From Gammaproteobacteria bacterium (GTDB lineage Bacteria > Pseudomonadota > Gammaproteobacteria > Competibacterales > Competibacteraceae), in contig JACKNC010000001.1 in assembly GCA_024235095.1 (NCBI GenBank), positions 1,029,501 through 1,093,500 on the forward strand: a DNA stretch of 64,000 nucleotides. The letters are read 5' to 3'. Numbering within the stretch: the first letter of the stretch is position 1; each line of letters begins with the position of its first letter. Shown here one piece after another: positions 1-8,094 of the stretch. Under the pieces are notes generated by a model. That model had not been told where the DNA came from and made no database searches. It saw nothing but the letters and a program-made list of their open reading frames with translations. Made by a program: the position numbers and the translations under genes.

Positions 1-1
1 G

Positions 2-232
2 CGCTGCATGGTGGCTGGGGCCGAAGGGATCATTCTGGGCTGTACCGAGATCGGCTTACTGGTCAAGCCGACGGATGCACCGGTTCCGCTGTTTGACACC
101 ACGTACCTTCATGCCCGTTCTGTGGCGGAATGGGCGTTAGCTGACGATCCCGGTTGCCCCTCGGACGCCGCTCCTGAAGCGAAGCGAAGCGCCTTTTACG
201 GGCCTGCTTCGGCAACGGCCACCGCGCCATGA
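2..232 (+). CDS. Aspartate/glutamate racemase family protein, C-terminal part
   Basis: Only the last 76 codons are in the window and the reading frame is open to the left edge, so the start lies upstream. The segment GIILGCTEIGLLV carries the second catalytic Cys (GCTE) of the Asp/Glu racemase fold, and the following VPLFDTTYLHARSVAEWAL matches the family's usual C-terminal helix. The family interconverts L- and D-forms of aspartate or glutamate, or related hydantoins, by a two-base mechanism without cofactor. Substrate cannot be decided from this fragment. The last ~20 residues (from PGCPSDAAPEAK) are outside the conserved fold. Its stop overlaps the start of the next gene (ATGA), so it is the visible beginning of a four-gene translationally coupled operon. 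Confidence 0.85.
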   Translation, partial: RCMVAGAEGIILGCTEIGLLVKPTDAPVPLFDTTYLHARSVAEWALADDPGCPSDAAPEAKRSAFYGPASATATAP

Positions 233-834
233 GTGCTTGCGACCTTGGGGGGTACGCCATCGTCTCGGCGGCGCGTCCGGGCCTCGATGAGGACGATTTC
301 CGGCAGGCGATGATCATTGCCGAGCGCTGTTTTCAGAGCGCCCAGGACGCCTTTCAAATGCCGATTGAGGAAGGCACGATTGGCTGGATTCGGGCGACGA
401 TTCCAGCTCATTGGCACTTGATCCAGCATCAGGGAAAGGTCATCGGTAGCACCCTGCTGATGCCCACTTCCTCGGCGGTCATGACGGCTTTCCTGGCCGG
501 CGCGCTCACCGAGGCGGGGCTGTTTGCGTCCGCTCGCCAGACATGCCCACACCCGGCGGACTGTGGGTACTGGGCGGGAACGTCGGTGATGGAGGCACAC
601 CGGCGGCGCGGGTTGGGATTAGCCAGCCTGAATGCGGCGCTGCAAGCGTTTATTGCACATGAACACCCGCAGCCGACGTTCTACTACTGGAGCTATTCAG
701 CGGCTGGGCAACGGTTGGCGCAGCGCTGGCGACCGACGCTTGCTCAGCAGGGGTTGCGCTTGCTGGAACGCCGTGAACCCGACAGCAAGCGCCATGATCG
801 CCTGTCGACGCAGGGTTGTCCGGATGTGGAATAG
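229..834 (+). CDS. GNAT-family N-acetyltransferase
   Basis: 201 residues. Residues ~120-165 contain GTSVMEAHRRRGLGLASLNAAL, the acetyl-CoA binding motif A of GNAT enzymes (R/Q-x-x-G-x-G/A form: RRRGLGLA), preceded by beta strands (HLIQHQGKVIGSTLLMP) as expected for the fold. The middle (about residues 75-105) is unusual and not recognised. Acceptor substrate unknown. It starts inside the stop of the racemase-like gene (ATGA) and overlaps the next gene by about 11 nt, so co-translation is likely. Function as an acetyltransferase is inferred from the motif only. Confidence 0.7.
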   Translation: MSACDLGGYAIVSAARPGLDEDDFRQAMIIAERCFQSAQDAFQMPIEEGTIGWIRATIPAHWHLIQHQGKVIGSTLLMPTSSAVMTAFLAGALTEAGLFASARQTCPHPADCGYWAGTSVMEAHRRRGLGLASLNAALQAFIAHEHPQPTFYYWSYSAAGQRLAQRWRPTLAQQGLRLLERREPDSKRHDRLSTQGCPDVE

Positions 835-1306
835 AAGCAGTTTTTGTCTCAAGGTGCAGAAAATCATCAGTGGTGGCCAGACCGGCGTCGACCGGGCGGC
901 GCTTGATGTCGCCTTGGCCCTGGGCTTGGATGTCGGCGGCTGGTGCCCGAAAGGACGGCGAGCCGAGGACGGGCGGATTCCCGACCGCTACCCCCTGACG
1001 GAAACGGCGGAGATGGACTATGAAACCCGCACCCGGCGCAACATCGAAGATTCGGATGGGACGCTCATTCTCAATCGGGGTAAGATGGAAGGCGGTACGG
1101 CATTAACCGCTGACTTGGCCCGGCAAATCGGCAAGCCGTGTCTGATCGTGGCGTTGGAGGAAGGGATCGAACCAGCAACGTTCCAGGACTGGCTGGTAGC
1201 CAACTCCATCACTGTGCTGAACGTCGCCGGCCCGCGCGAGAGTAAACGGCCAGGGATGTACGATGCGGCCTACGACTGTTTAAAATCGCTGTTTGGATCA
1301 CCATGA
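824..1306 (+). CDS. Putative molybdenum carrier / SLOG (YpsA-like) protein
   Basis: About 160 residues from ATG 824; a GTG at 854 (VQKIISGGQTG) is an equally good or better start because conservation begins there. The N-terminal IISGGQTGVDRAALDVAL is the glycine-rich nucleotide-binding loop of the Rossmann-like SLOG superfamily, and GGWCPKGRRAEDGRIP, YPLTET, YETRTRRNIEDSDGTLIL are typical of the family named 'putative molybdenum carrier' after an algal homologue. The family is thought to bind nucleotides or a molybdenum-cofactor-like ligand; the real ligand here is unknown. It overlaps both neighbours (5' in the GNAT gene, 3' ATGA with the next gene). Confidence 0.75.
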   Translation: MWNRSSFCLKVQKIISGGQTGVDRAALDVALALGLDVGGWCPKGRRAEDGRIPDRYPLTETAEMDYETRTRRNIEDSDGTLILNRGKMEGGTALTADLARQIGKPCLIVALEEGIEPATFQDWLVANSITVLNVAGPRESKRPGMYDAAYDCLKSLFGSP

Positions 1307-1632
1307 AGGCCATTCTTCATCACGCTGTCCTACCGGCGGCGGTTCCTGATCGCCTGCCGCCCATCTTCCGACCGCTGATTGACCCCAAGCGGCTCGGCGC
1401 TTCGCCGGTGACGCTCGCCGTTTTCCCGGCTACTTCCACTGCTGTCGTTTCCGCCAGCGCAGCACGGCGGCTGTTAGCTCGGCTCGACGATGCTCCCACG
1501 CCATTGGTTGTCGTCGGATACAATTTCACTCAAGACGCTGTTGTCGTCTTGCAAGACGCTCACGCCATGCTCTTTGCTGTGTCCAGTTTTTGGTGGTCAG
1601 ACGCCCGTTGGCAGGCGATTCGCCAGCGGTGA
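1303..1632 (+). CDS. Hypothetical protein, last gene of the racemase operon
   Basis: 109 residues, not recognised. It begins in the stop codon of the SLOG-like gene (ATGA), which supports expression as the fourth operon member. The sequence is rich in Ala, Val and Arg with a hydrophobic patch (LVVVGYNFTQDAVVVLQDAHAMLFAV) near the C-terminus and no signal peptide. No catalytic motif is visible. It ends five bases from the end of the convergent haemoglobin gene. Confidence 0.55.
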   Translation: MKAILHHAVLPAAVPDRLPPIFRPLIDPKRLGASPVTLAVFPATSTAVVSASAARRLLARLDDAPTPLVVVGYNFTQDAVVVLQDAHAMLFAVSSFWWSDARWQAIRQR

Positions 1633-1637
1633 GCCGG

Positions 1638-2060
1638 TTACTCCTGGTTTCGGCTTCGCTCGGCAGGCACATAGAGCTGCTCCAGCAGATATTCTTTGAA
1701 GGCCGCCGCGTAGGGCTGGGTTTTCAGGGCTTCCTGCATACATCGCAACCAGGCGTCCCGCTCACTTCGTCCGATTTCCAAATGGCGATGCGCTTGAGGA
1801 ATGCGGATCGGCCCATATTTTTGGGTATATAGAGCGGGACCATTCAACCAGCCACATAAAAACAGCGTCAACTTGTCGCGGGAAACGGTCAGGTCAGCAG
1901 GGTGCATTTTTCGAATCTTTTCCGCTTCGGGCAAGCGTTCCATCGCATCGTAAAAAGCGTCCACCAGCTTTCTAATCCCCGCTTCACCGCCGGCGACTTG
2001 ATAGGAGGCATCGCCTACTCCATATCGGGGTCTGTCGTCGATCTGCGTCTTCAATTCCAC
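1638..2060 (-). CDS. Group 2 truncated haemoglobin
   Basis: 140 residues. The pattern YGVGDASYQVAGGEAGI, then LVDAFYDAM, IRKMHPADL, RDKLTLFLCGWLNGP, LYTQKYG, IPQAHRHLEI and ERDAWLRCM fits group 2 (TrHb2/trHbO) globins. The His of QAHRHLEI is in the proximal haem-ligand region and the Trp in ERDAWL is the conserved G8 Trp that lines the ligand tunnel. The usual two-over-two globin length (~130-140) is kept. Likely binds O2 or NO or delivers reducing equivalents in the cytoplasm. Convergent with the preceding operon; a stand-alone gene. Confidence 0.9.
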   Translation of the reverse strand: MELKTQIDDRPRYGVGDASYQVAGGEAGIRKLVDAFYDAMERLPEAEKIRKMHPADLTVSRDKLTLFLCGWLNGPALYTQKYGPIRIPQAHRHLEIGRSERDAWLRCMQEALKTQPYAAAFKEYLLEQLYVPAERSRNQE

Positions 2061-2225
2061 GTCCGTTACTTCGCTTTATAGTGTCACGGTTCTTTATGAC
2101 GGTTTGGCGCTGATTGGGTCCCATAGGATGAATCGATAGCGCCTATCGGGGTCGGTACATCCTTCAAGGGCAAACCGCCTGCGTTCTTACGGCAGCGGTG
2201 CGCTGCTTCGGGAGCCGCCACGCTC

Positions 2226-2408
2226 TTAACCGTCCGTCGATTCCCCGACCTCGGGCGGCGGCGACAGCCATACCTCATCGCGCAGGGCTTCATCCTGAGT
2301 AGCCGCCAGCAATCGGCGTTGCCGTTCCAGTTCCGCCTTTGCCTCAGCCTCACTGGCGTACTCGCCTGCGCAATAAGTTTCACGAGCAAAGGTATCGTAG
2401 CCGCGCAT
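2226..2408 (-). CDS. Small hypothetical protein
   Basis: 60 residues, not recognised. The ATG lies two nucleotides after the stop of the nuclease-like gene, so translation is probably coupled to it. The sequence is acidic and helical (SEAEAKAELERQRRLLAATQDEALRDEVW) with no membrane segment or signal peptide. It resembles small accessory proteins of mobile elements only in general character. Confidence 0.45.
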   Translation of the reverse strand: MRGYDTFARETYCAGEYASEAEAKAELERQRRLLAATQDEALRDEVWLSPPPEVGESTDG

Positions 2409-2410
2409 CT

Positions 2411-2641
2411 TTACTCATACGTCCAATCAGACAGCGCCTGTTTGGCCTTCTGGCCATAAGGTTGCTTGAGTTCCGGCGCATCAGTCTCGGCCAGGCGCAC
2501 CTTGACTTGCCGAGTTCCGACCCGCAGCGTCAAGGTATCGCCGTCATGGACGCCGACCACGCGGCCCGTGAGAGTATCCGCCATTGCGGGAATTAACATC
2601 ACGGACAGCATTAGCCCTATTACGCGCCATTGACCCATCAA
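2411..2641 (-). CDS. Truncated secreted thermonuclease-like protein (SNase fold)
   Basis: 76 residues. An N-terminal signal peptide (MLSVMLIPAMADT) is followed by the start of a staphylococcal-nuclease domain: GRVVGVHDGDTLTLRV and VRLAETDAPELKQPYGQKAKQAL. These carry the metal-binding Asp (HDGDT) and first Arg (VRLAETDAPE) of the family. Normal SNase domains run another 60-70 residues and supply a second catalytic Glu/Arg pair, missing here after SDWTYE, so an active nuclease is unlikely. The start overlaps the stop of the cI-like repressor gene by 4 nt, and the next ORF follows its stop by 2 nt. Confidence 0.7.
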   Translation of the reverse strand: MMGQWRVIGLMLSVMLIPAMADTLTGRVVGVHDGDTLTLRVGTRQVKVRLAETDAPELKQPYGQKAKQALSDWTYE

Positions 2642-3027
2642 CGACTACCGACATGCAATCGAGTTTCACAACCTTTCGGCTGAGAAAGCGCATCAACAAG
2701 CGTCTGCAACGCGCCCCGTTCCTCAGAAGTAAGCGCTTCAATCGCCATCGCCAGGCGAAGGGCATCCGCGCTCACTTCCGTCACCTCTTCATTCGCCGCC
2801 ACCTTCATCCGATCCGCTGGTAACGGCATATCACCCCGCAACTGTGAGACGGATAGACCGAAATACTGAGCTAGAGGGCGCAACGTGCTATCCCGAGGAT
2901 CCCGGATGGCTCCATTCCGAATCCGCGAGATCGTAGGTTGAGGAACACCTACACGATCTGACAATTCGTTATCCGTCAGCCCCGCACGATCCATCAGCGT
3001 CGATAATATTTGTGACACTGTAGGCAT
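2638..3027 (-). CDS. cI-like HTH repressor (XRE family)
   Basis: 129 residues. The N-terminal ~65 residues form an XRE helix-turn-helix (MDRAGLTDNELSDRVGVPQPTISRIRNG, then STLRPLAQYFGLSVSQLRGD). The C-terminal half is an acidic helical region (SADALRLAMAIEALTSEERGALQTLVDAL) that probably dimerises; there is no LexA-type peptidase domain, so RecA-dependent self-cleavage is not expected. It is divergent from a second small HTH gene across a 126-bp region with palindromes, the classical cI/Cro arrangement. Likely represses the rightward genes and its own promoter. Confidence 0.85.
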   Translation of the reverse strand: MPTVSQILSTLMDRAGLTDNELSDRVGVPQPTISRIRNGAIRDPRDSTLRPLAQYFGLSVSQLRGDMPLPADRMKVAANEEVTEVSADALRLAMAIEALTSEERGALQTLVDALSQPKGCETRLHVGSR

Positions 3028-3076
3028 ATTTAACCTCCCAAGTGTGTACTAAAGCGACCTGAGAACCTGCCTCGCA

Positions 3077-3134
3077 TTATGCAAAAACGCATAAGTCAAC
3101 GCTAAAACATAAAAGTATTGATTTTAATGCATAA
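3077..3134 (-). promoter_or_regulatory. Operator-like palindromes between cI-like and Cro-like genes
   Basis: The inverted repeat TTATGC-aaaaac-GCATAA occupies 3077-3094 and a second, overlapping version of the same half-sites, TTAATGCATAA, occupies 3124-3134. The hexamer GCATAA/TTATGC thus occurs four times with partial overlap in a short AT-rich stretch between two divergent HTH genes. Seen directly; assigning them as binding sites of the flanking repressors is inference. Confidence 0.6.
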
Positions 3135-3153
3135 ATGAATTAGCCTTTCAGGC

Positions 3154-3360
3154 ATGAACGCCCAACACACCATTAAAAAACTTAGAGGAGCCGGCTGGAG
3201 TGACGCCGCTATTGCCCGGGCTGTCGGTTGCAGCCAACCCACCATCACGCGGATTCGTAACGGCAAAAGCGATCCACGCGAATCAACCGCCTGCGAGCTG
3301 CAAAAGCTACTGGCGAATCAACCCGTCACCCCACCCGCACCGCTTGAAAATGCGGCTTAA
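3154..3360 (+). CDS. Small Cro-like HTH protein
   Basis: 68 residues, essentially one helix-turn-helix: WSDAAIARAVGCSQPTITRIRNG followed by SDPRESTACELQKLLANQP. The recognition helix region (QPTITRIRNG) is very close to that of the divergent repressor (QPTISRIRNG), suggesting the two bind the same operators, as Cro and cI do. A Pro-rich tail follows. The next small gene begins 18 nt downstream. Confidence 0.75.
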   Translation: MNAQHTIKKLRGAGWSDAAIARAVGCSQPTITRIRNGKSDPRESTACELQKLLANQPVTPPAPLENAA

Positions 3361-3378
3361 CTCTATGGAGTCGAGAAC

Positions 3379-3588
3379 ATGCCCAACAAAGAGAAATGCC
3401 TGGAATCCATCCACATCCACACCGGTGAATCCTTGAAACGCGACCTACAAGACCTGGCCATGCTGGAGAGTCGAGCGGTTGGCGAATACGCCCGCGCGGT
3501 GCTTGATCTGCATGTTTATGGGGCCAGAAGCAGGCTAGAGCGTCTTGACGCAGAAGAGAAGGCGCGATCACCCAAGTTCGACAGATAA
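3379..3588 (+). CDS. Small hypothetical protein, possibly ribbon-helix-helix
   Basis: 69 residues. A short strand-like N-terminus (CLESIHIHTGESLKRDLQDLAML) is followed by helices (RAVGEYARAVLDLHVYG), a layout compatible with a ribbon-helix-helix DNA-binding protein, but no close family is recognised. It follows the Cro-like gene in the same direction, with a GGAG-type ribosome site before the ATG. The IS630 element begins 13 nt beyond its stop. Confidence 0.5.
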   Translation: MPNKEKCLESIHIHTGESLKRDLQDLAMLESRAVGEYARAVLDLHVYGARSRLERLDAEEKARSPKFDR

Positions 3589-3601
3589 TCTTATAACTAT
3601 A

Positions 3602-4705
3602 GCAGTCCTATACAGGTTGTGGAATATTCATATACCAACCACGCTTTCCAAGATTGAAAACTTTATTATTAAGAAAATTTAAAAAACTCATTTTAACTTT
3701 ATAGAAAGTGTTGTTCTCATAAAAGTGCTTTCTTAGAAAATTTTTGCCCGCTAACCAGACATCTTCAACCGGATTTTGTTCCGGTGCATTGGGAGCTAAA
3801 ATAATACAAGTTATTTTCCAGTCTTTTTCTTCAAGACCTTGATTGACTTGATTCAGATAAGCCCGCATTTCTTTACTATGATGGTAGGTGGCTCCATCCC
3901 AAATAATAATCAACTTCTTATCAGGGTAGAGCCTCTGTAAATACTTGATAAATTCAATCGTATTCTTCCCGTTTCCAGAAGCATAAGGATTAAGAATAAA
4001 TTTCTGATCATACAGATTTAATACCCCATAATAGGTCTGTCTTTGTTTCACATTTTGTATCGGTGCCTCCGTTCTTTCATTACACCAACCCCAAATATAA
4101 CCCAGCGTATCTCTCCAAATTAAGTGACATTCGTCTTCAATAAGAACAATAACTTCACCGGATACAATCTTAGCCTGACACGCCTCAAGTTGAGTCTTGA
4201 TCTCTTCCTGCTTTAAAAGCACTTCCGTTTCGTTATGCTTCGGATTCATGGCTTGGCTTCGATGCCAACTGAATCCCGCTTCTTTTAGAAAATCATAGTA
4301 AGATTGCCAAGATTGATAAACTACACCGTAATGGCGCTCAATATAATCTTTCAATTCTTCAACTGTACAATGAGGAAGGTTTCTTAAATGATAGATAATT
4401 TCATAACGCTCATCCTCTGTTAAAAACCCTTTACCCCCTTTATATTGAATTCGTAGGGCTTCTGGACCTTCGTTTTCGTAAATGATTTTCCATTTGCTTA
4501 CAAAAGCATCTGAAACGCCTAACAGTTTACAAATATCCTTTGTTTTGAACCCAAGGAGCACCATCCTGACCGCTAATGCTCTTTTCATTTCCAGATTTTC
4601 TTTCGAATCGATAATGTCATCTAGTGTTAACATGATAACATCTCCTAAAAATTTTTACTAAAATGATAATGTATTTTTAATATTCCACAACCTGTAAAGG
4701 ACTGA
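3602..4705 (-). mobile_element. IS630-family insertion sequence (type a)
   Basis: The two ends form an inverted repeat: CAGTCCTATACAGGTTGTGG at 3603 and its complement with one mismatch, ending at 4704. TA dinucleotides flank it on both sides (3600-3601 and 4706-4707), the usual IS630 target duplication. One transposase gene fills the element. It lies just downstream of the third integron-type cassette gene, where that cassette's attC site would be expected. Confidence 0.9.
3608..4633 (-). CDS. IS630-family transposase
   Basis: 341 residues, intact. N-terminal HTH (MVLLGFKTKDICKLLGVSDAFVSKWKIIYENEG), a second winged-helix region (HCTVEELKDYIERHYGVVYQ), then the DDE domain: VIVLIEDECHLIW (first Asp), LIIIWDGATYHHSKEM (second Asp), LAPNAPEQNPVEDVWLAGKNFLRKHF (Glu). 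The gene is much AT-richer than the neighbouring chromosomal genes, in keeping with transfer. Confidence 0.92.
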   Translation of the reverse strand: MLTLDDIIDSKENLEMKRALAVRMVLLGFKTKDICKLLGVSDAFVSKWKIIYENEGPEALRIQYKGGKGFLTEDERYEIIYHLRNLPHCTVEELKDYIERHYGVVYQSWQSYYDFLKEAGFSWHRSQAMNPKHNETEVLLKQEEIKTQLEACQAKIVSGEVIVLIEDECHLIWRDTLGYIWGWCNERTEAPIQNVKQRQTYYGVLNLYDQKFILNPYASGNGKNTIEFIKYLQRLYPDKKLIIIWDGATYHHSKEMRAYLNQVNQGLEEKDWKITCIILAPNAPEQNPVEDVWLAGKNFLRKHFYENNTFYKVKMSFLNFLNNKVFNLGKRGWYMNIPQPV

Positions 4706-4757
4706 TATATCTCTGAAAAAATGTGGTCTGCTCCCTATTTCCCAATTCCTCTCTTCA

Positions 4758-5333
4758 TCAATTGGAGGCTTTGTTAAACCACACCTCAAGGGTGCCAGGC
4801 TTAGCGTCAATCGCTGGCTTTACAGTGTCAACATCTGCTCGTGTATTTTCAGAAACAACCTTGGCCAAAACTTCAGCTCCAGCTTCGTCTGACTGATTGA
4901 AGTAACGAACTTGAATTCTATTTGGCATCTTTCTTGGCTCGATCTCTTCTATTCCAGGTGCTATCAATGACTTTGATCGCAGTGTCTTGAGAAGGTTCGT
5001 AGCATTTTTCATTTGTTCGTCGCTTTTGCTTGTTATTTGAATATAAATGACTGCATTTCTCAGCCTTTCAAAAATGTCCTCAGAATTTGGTGGAGAAGAT
5101 GAAGCCCCAAATGATGATGTCGGACTAGGGATATTTGAGGTATCTATAGATGTTCGCGGCTGTGCCTCAGCCTTAATAACAGTGATAGTTGCTAGAATAG
5201 CTTCGAAAATGGGTGAACTCTGTTCATCCTCGTGCGCCGCTTTTGACGCCTTGTTAAGTTCCTGCAAAGCAGCGATTGCCGCATTCAATTTGGTTGGCTC
5301 GCTTGTGTTGAGGTTAGAGATGAATGGGCCGAC
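4758..5333 (-). pseudogene. 3' part of an IS-split cassette gene (unknown function)
   Basis: This is codons 77-267 of a gene whose first 76 codons lie at 15980-16207; the 10.6-kb IS nest 5337-15979 sits between. Removing the nest and one TAA (or the equivalent CTAAG) copy joins them in frame: ...KADAVL-VGPFISNLN.... The C-terminal domain (NRIQVRYFNQSDEAGAEVLAKVV...GTLEVWF) resembles the small alpha/beta domain (LytR-C/SPOR-like) found at the end of several bacterial sensor or protease-like proteins, a weak match. The middle is low-complexity Ser/Pro. No function is assigned. The TTTAAC inside the stop-proximal codons could be a degenerate attC half-site. Confidence 0.8.
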
Positions 5334-5370
5334 TAAGAGACTAATGGAATGGTCCGCCCCGCTCTGCGTA

Positions 5371-5506
5371 TTTCACGGGATGACGGCAGGTCGTTTCACG
5401 GGATGACGGCAGGTCGTTTCACGGGATGACGGCAGGTCGTTTCACGGGATGACGGCAGGTCGTTTCACGGAAGGCGGCAGGCCATTACACGGAAGGCGGC
5501 GGGTTG
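5371..5506 (+). repeat. Subterminal tandem repeats of the IS21-like element
   Basis: A 23-bp unit starting TTTCACGGGATGACGGCAGG recurs at 5371, 5394, 5417 and 5440, followed by two diverged units (TTTCACGGAAGGCGGC, TTACACGGAAGGCGGC). Related copies in inverse orientation occur near the right end (around 7935-8010). IS21 elements carry such multiple transposase-binding repeats at their ends; here the left array is longer than usual. Confidence 0.75.
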
Positions 5507-5575
5507 TTTCGCCAATGAGCAGCGACGCAGGTTAACAACTTGTAGGCTGGTTCCTTTTTTTCCGAGGAGGAACTC

Positions 5576-7126
5576 ATGCCGACTGAGAGGTTATCCATGC
5601 GCAAGATTCAAGAAGTGCTTCGTTTGCAGGCGGCGGGCCATAGCCAACCACAAATTGCCCGGAGTTGCGGGATCGGCCGTAGCACGGTCGGAGAGTATCT
5701 GCAACGCGCCCGACGAGCGGGCCTGGGTTGGCCCCTGCCCAAGGGCATGATGGCCGATGAATTGGAACGACGGTTGTTTCCGCCGCGCCCCGCCGCTGGG
5801 TCTGCGGATCGCGGAAAACCGGATTGGGCCACCGTCCACCAGGAATTACGCCGCCCCGGCGTCACCTTGTGGCTCTTGTGGGAAGAGTACAAAGCCACGC
5901 ATCCCCAGGGCTATCAATACACCTGGTTCTGCCAGCAGTATCGGGCTTGGGTGGCGCATACCGATGTGGTGATGCGCCAGACCCATCGGGCCGGTGAGAA
6001 GGTGTTTGTGGACTACGCCGGTCCCCACCGTGCCCATCGTGGGCCGCATCACGGGTGAACTCCGCCAGGCCCAAGTGTTTGTTGCGGTGCTGGGCGCCAG
6101 CAATTACACCTATGTGGAGGCGACCTGGGCCCAAGGACTGGATGACTGGCTCATGGCGCATGTCCGGGCCTTTGCATTTTTCGGCGGTGTCCCGGAAATT
6201 GTGGTTCCAGATAATTTGAAAACCGGCGTCCAGACGCCGCACCGCTATGAGCCCGACCTCAACCCCAGTTATCTGGAGTTAGCCGCCCATTATGGCGTCG
6301 CGGTGATCCCGCGCGTGTCCGAAAACCGCGTGATAAAGCCAAAGCGGAAAGTGGCGTGCTCGTGGTGGAACGCTGGATTCTGGCCCGCTTGCGCCATCGG
6401 ACTCTGTTCAGTCTCGACGAACTCAACACGGTCATCCGCGAACTGCGCGACGCCCTCAATCAGCGCGCCTTCAAAAACTCCCCGGTTCCCGTCAGCATTG
6501 GTTTGCAACGCTGGAACAACCGGCGTTGCGTCCTTTACCGGCCGAACCCTACGTGTTCGCGCAATGGAAAAAAAAAGCGCGCGTCAACATTGACTATCAC
6601 ATTGACATCGAGCGCCATTACTATTCGGTCCCCTACCTCCTGGTGCGCCAGGAAGTGGAGGTGCGCCTGACCGCCACCACGGTCGAGGTCTTCCATCAAC
6701 GTCAGCGGGTGGCTTGTCATCGCCGCCATCCGCAGCCTGGTCGCCATACCACCGTAACCGCCCACATGCCCAAAGCCCATCGGGAGTACGCCGAATGGAC
6801 GCCCGAACGGTTAGTGCGCTGGGCTCACCAGACCGGCCCCCACACGGCGACTCTAGTGGAACGTATCCTGGCCACGCGGCCCCATCCTCAGCAGGGCTAC
6901 CGCTCGTGCTTGGGCATCTTGCGTCTGGGCAAAGCCTATGGCGCCGACCGCTTGAGGCCGCCTGTCAGCGCGCGTTAGCCATTGGGGACTGAGTTACAAG
7001 AGCATCGAGTCGATTCTCAAGCATGGCCTGGGCCAGCAACGCCTCCCGGATGCGGGGACTTCGCCACCGCCCATCCCTTCGACCGCGACCCACGCGAACG
7101 TGCGCGGCGCACGCTATTACCAATAA
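5576..7126 (+). pseudogene. istA-like IS21 transposase, frameshifted
   Basis: The reading begins MPTERLSMRKIQEVLRLQAAGHSQPQIARSCGIGRSTV (HTH) and continues through WATVHQELRRPGVTLWLLWEEYKA and VFVDYAG (first Asp), but must change frame near 6027, near 6330 and again near 6480 to follow the rve/DDE domain (ELRQAQVFVAVLGASNYTYVEATW, GVPEIVVPDNLKTGV) and the C-terminal ARVNIDYHIDIERHYYSVPYLL. At least three frame changes make it inactive unless they are sequencing errors. It is followed by istB 16 nt downstream. Confidence 0.85.
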
Positions 7127-7142
7127 CCCAGGAGCCTCCGCC

Positions 7143-7899
7143 ATGCTGAAACAACCCCCTTCTCGATCAACTGCACACCTTGAAACTCAGCGGCATGCGT
7201 CAGGCCTTGCACGAGCAACTCCAGATGCCCGATAGCGATCAGCTCAGCTTTACGGATCGCTTGAGTCTCCTGGTTGATCGCGAACTGACCGAACGCGCGA
7301 ATCGTCGCCTCCAGTACCGCTTACAGCAAGCCCGTTTGCCCCAGCAAGCCTGCCGGGAAGACCTGGATTACCAACATCCCCGGGGCCTGGATAAAACCCT
7401 CATCCAGCATCTGCTCGGTGAACGCTGGCTTGTGGAGCATCTCAACTGCCTGATTACCGGCCCCACCGGCGTGGGGAAAACATGGATTGCTTGTGCCTTG
7501 GCTCAGCATGCGTGTCGTCTGGGCTATACCGCGCGCTATGTCCGTTTGCCCCGCTTGCTCCCTGAACTGGCGTTGGCCCGCGCCGATGGCCGCTATCCCA
7601 AGCTGCTACGCGAGTACGCTAAAGCACACGTGTTGGTCATCGATGACTGGGGCTTAACACCGCTCACCAGCGAGGGCCGCCGTGATCTTCTGGAAATCCT
7701 CGATGACCGGCATCACCGTCAATCCACCCTCGTGACCAGCCAGTTGCCCGTGGCAAGCTGGCACGCCTATCTGGACGAACCCACTCTGGCTGATGCCCTC
7801 CTCGATCGGCTCGTCCATAACGCCTACACCCTCAACCTGACCGGAGAATCCTTACGAAAACGTAAAACCCCCTTGACGAACTCCATCACGGAACAGTAA
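7143..7899 (+). pseudogene. istB-like IS21 ATPase helper, frameshifted at its start
   Basis: From TTG 7180 the frame is open for 239 codons and shows the AAA+ features of IstB: Walker A GPTGVGKTWIACALA, Walker B AHVLVIDDWG, and LVTSQLPVASWHAYL with the usual C-terminus. The natural ATG at 7143 (MLKQP...) is one base out of frame because a C run is one longer than expected (CAACCCCCTT); with one C fewer it reads MLKQPLLDQLHTLKLSGM. Residual start at 7180 would lose only ~12 residues. Confidence 0.8.
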
Positions 7900-8094
7900 A
7901 CACTCATCCACTGCGTCGCTGCGCTCCGACCGAGTGAAATACGCTGCCGCCTTCGACTGAACTCGCCGGCCGTCATCCCGTGAAATGGATGGCCGGCATC
8001 AGTGAAATACGCCCCGCTCCTCCAACGAGCCCAAAGCGGGCAAGATAGTGAATGCTGACTCACATCATATTAACCGAGATAACGGAGCGGACCC

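Larger units (their letters stand above)
5365..8011 (+). mobile_element. IS21-family insertion sequence, decayed
   Basis: Ends TGCGTATTTCAC (5365) and GTGAAATACG (ending 8011) are inverted repeats. CCCCGCTC is present on both sides (5357-5364 and 8012-8019), an 8-bp duplication within the range known for IS21. The uninterrupted target sequence is preserved in the right IS1111-like copy at 15950-15959. It carries istA and istB, both frameshifted, and subterminal repeats typical of the family. Confidence 0.88.

Noticed and set aside
4700..4770. attC site after the third cassette gene
   Set aside because: TTTAAC near the stop and CCAATT/AATTGG could be remains, but the expected complement of GTTGGAT (ATCCAAC) is absent and IS630-type a begins there.
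5371..5506. CRISPR array
   Set aside because: The 23-bp units are contiguous with no spacers, and they lie at the end of an IS21-like element.
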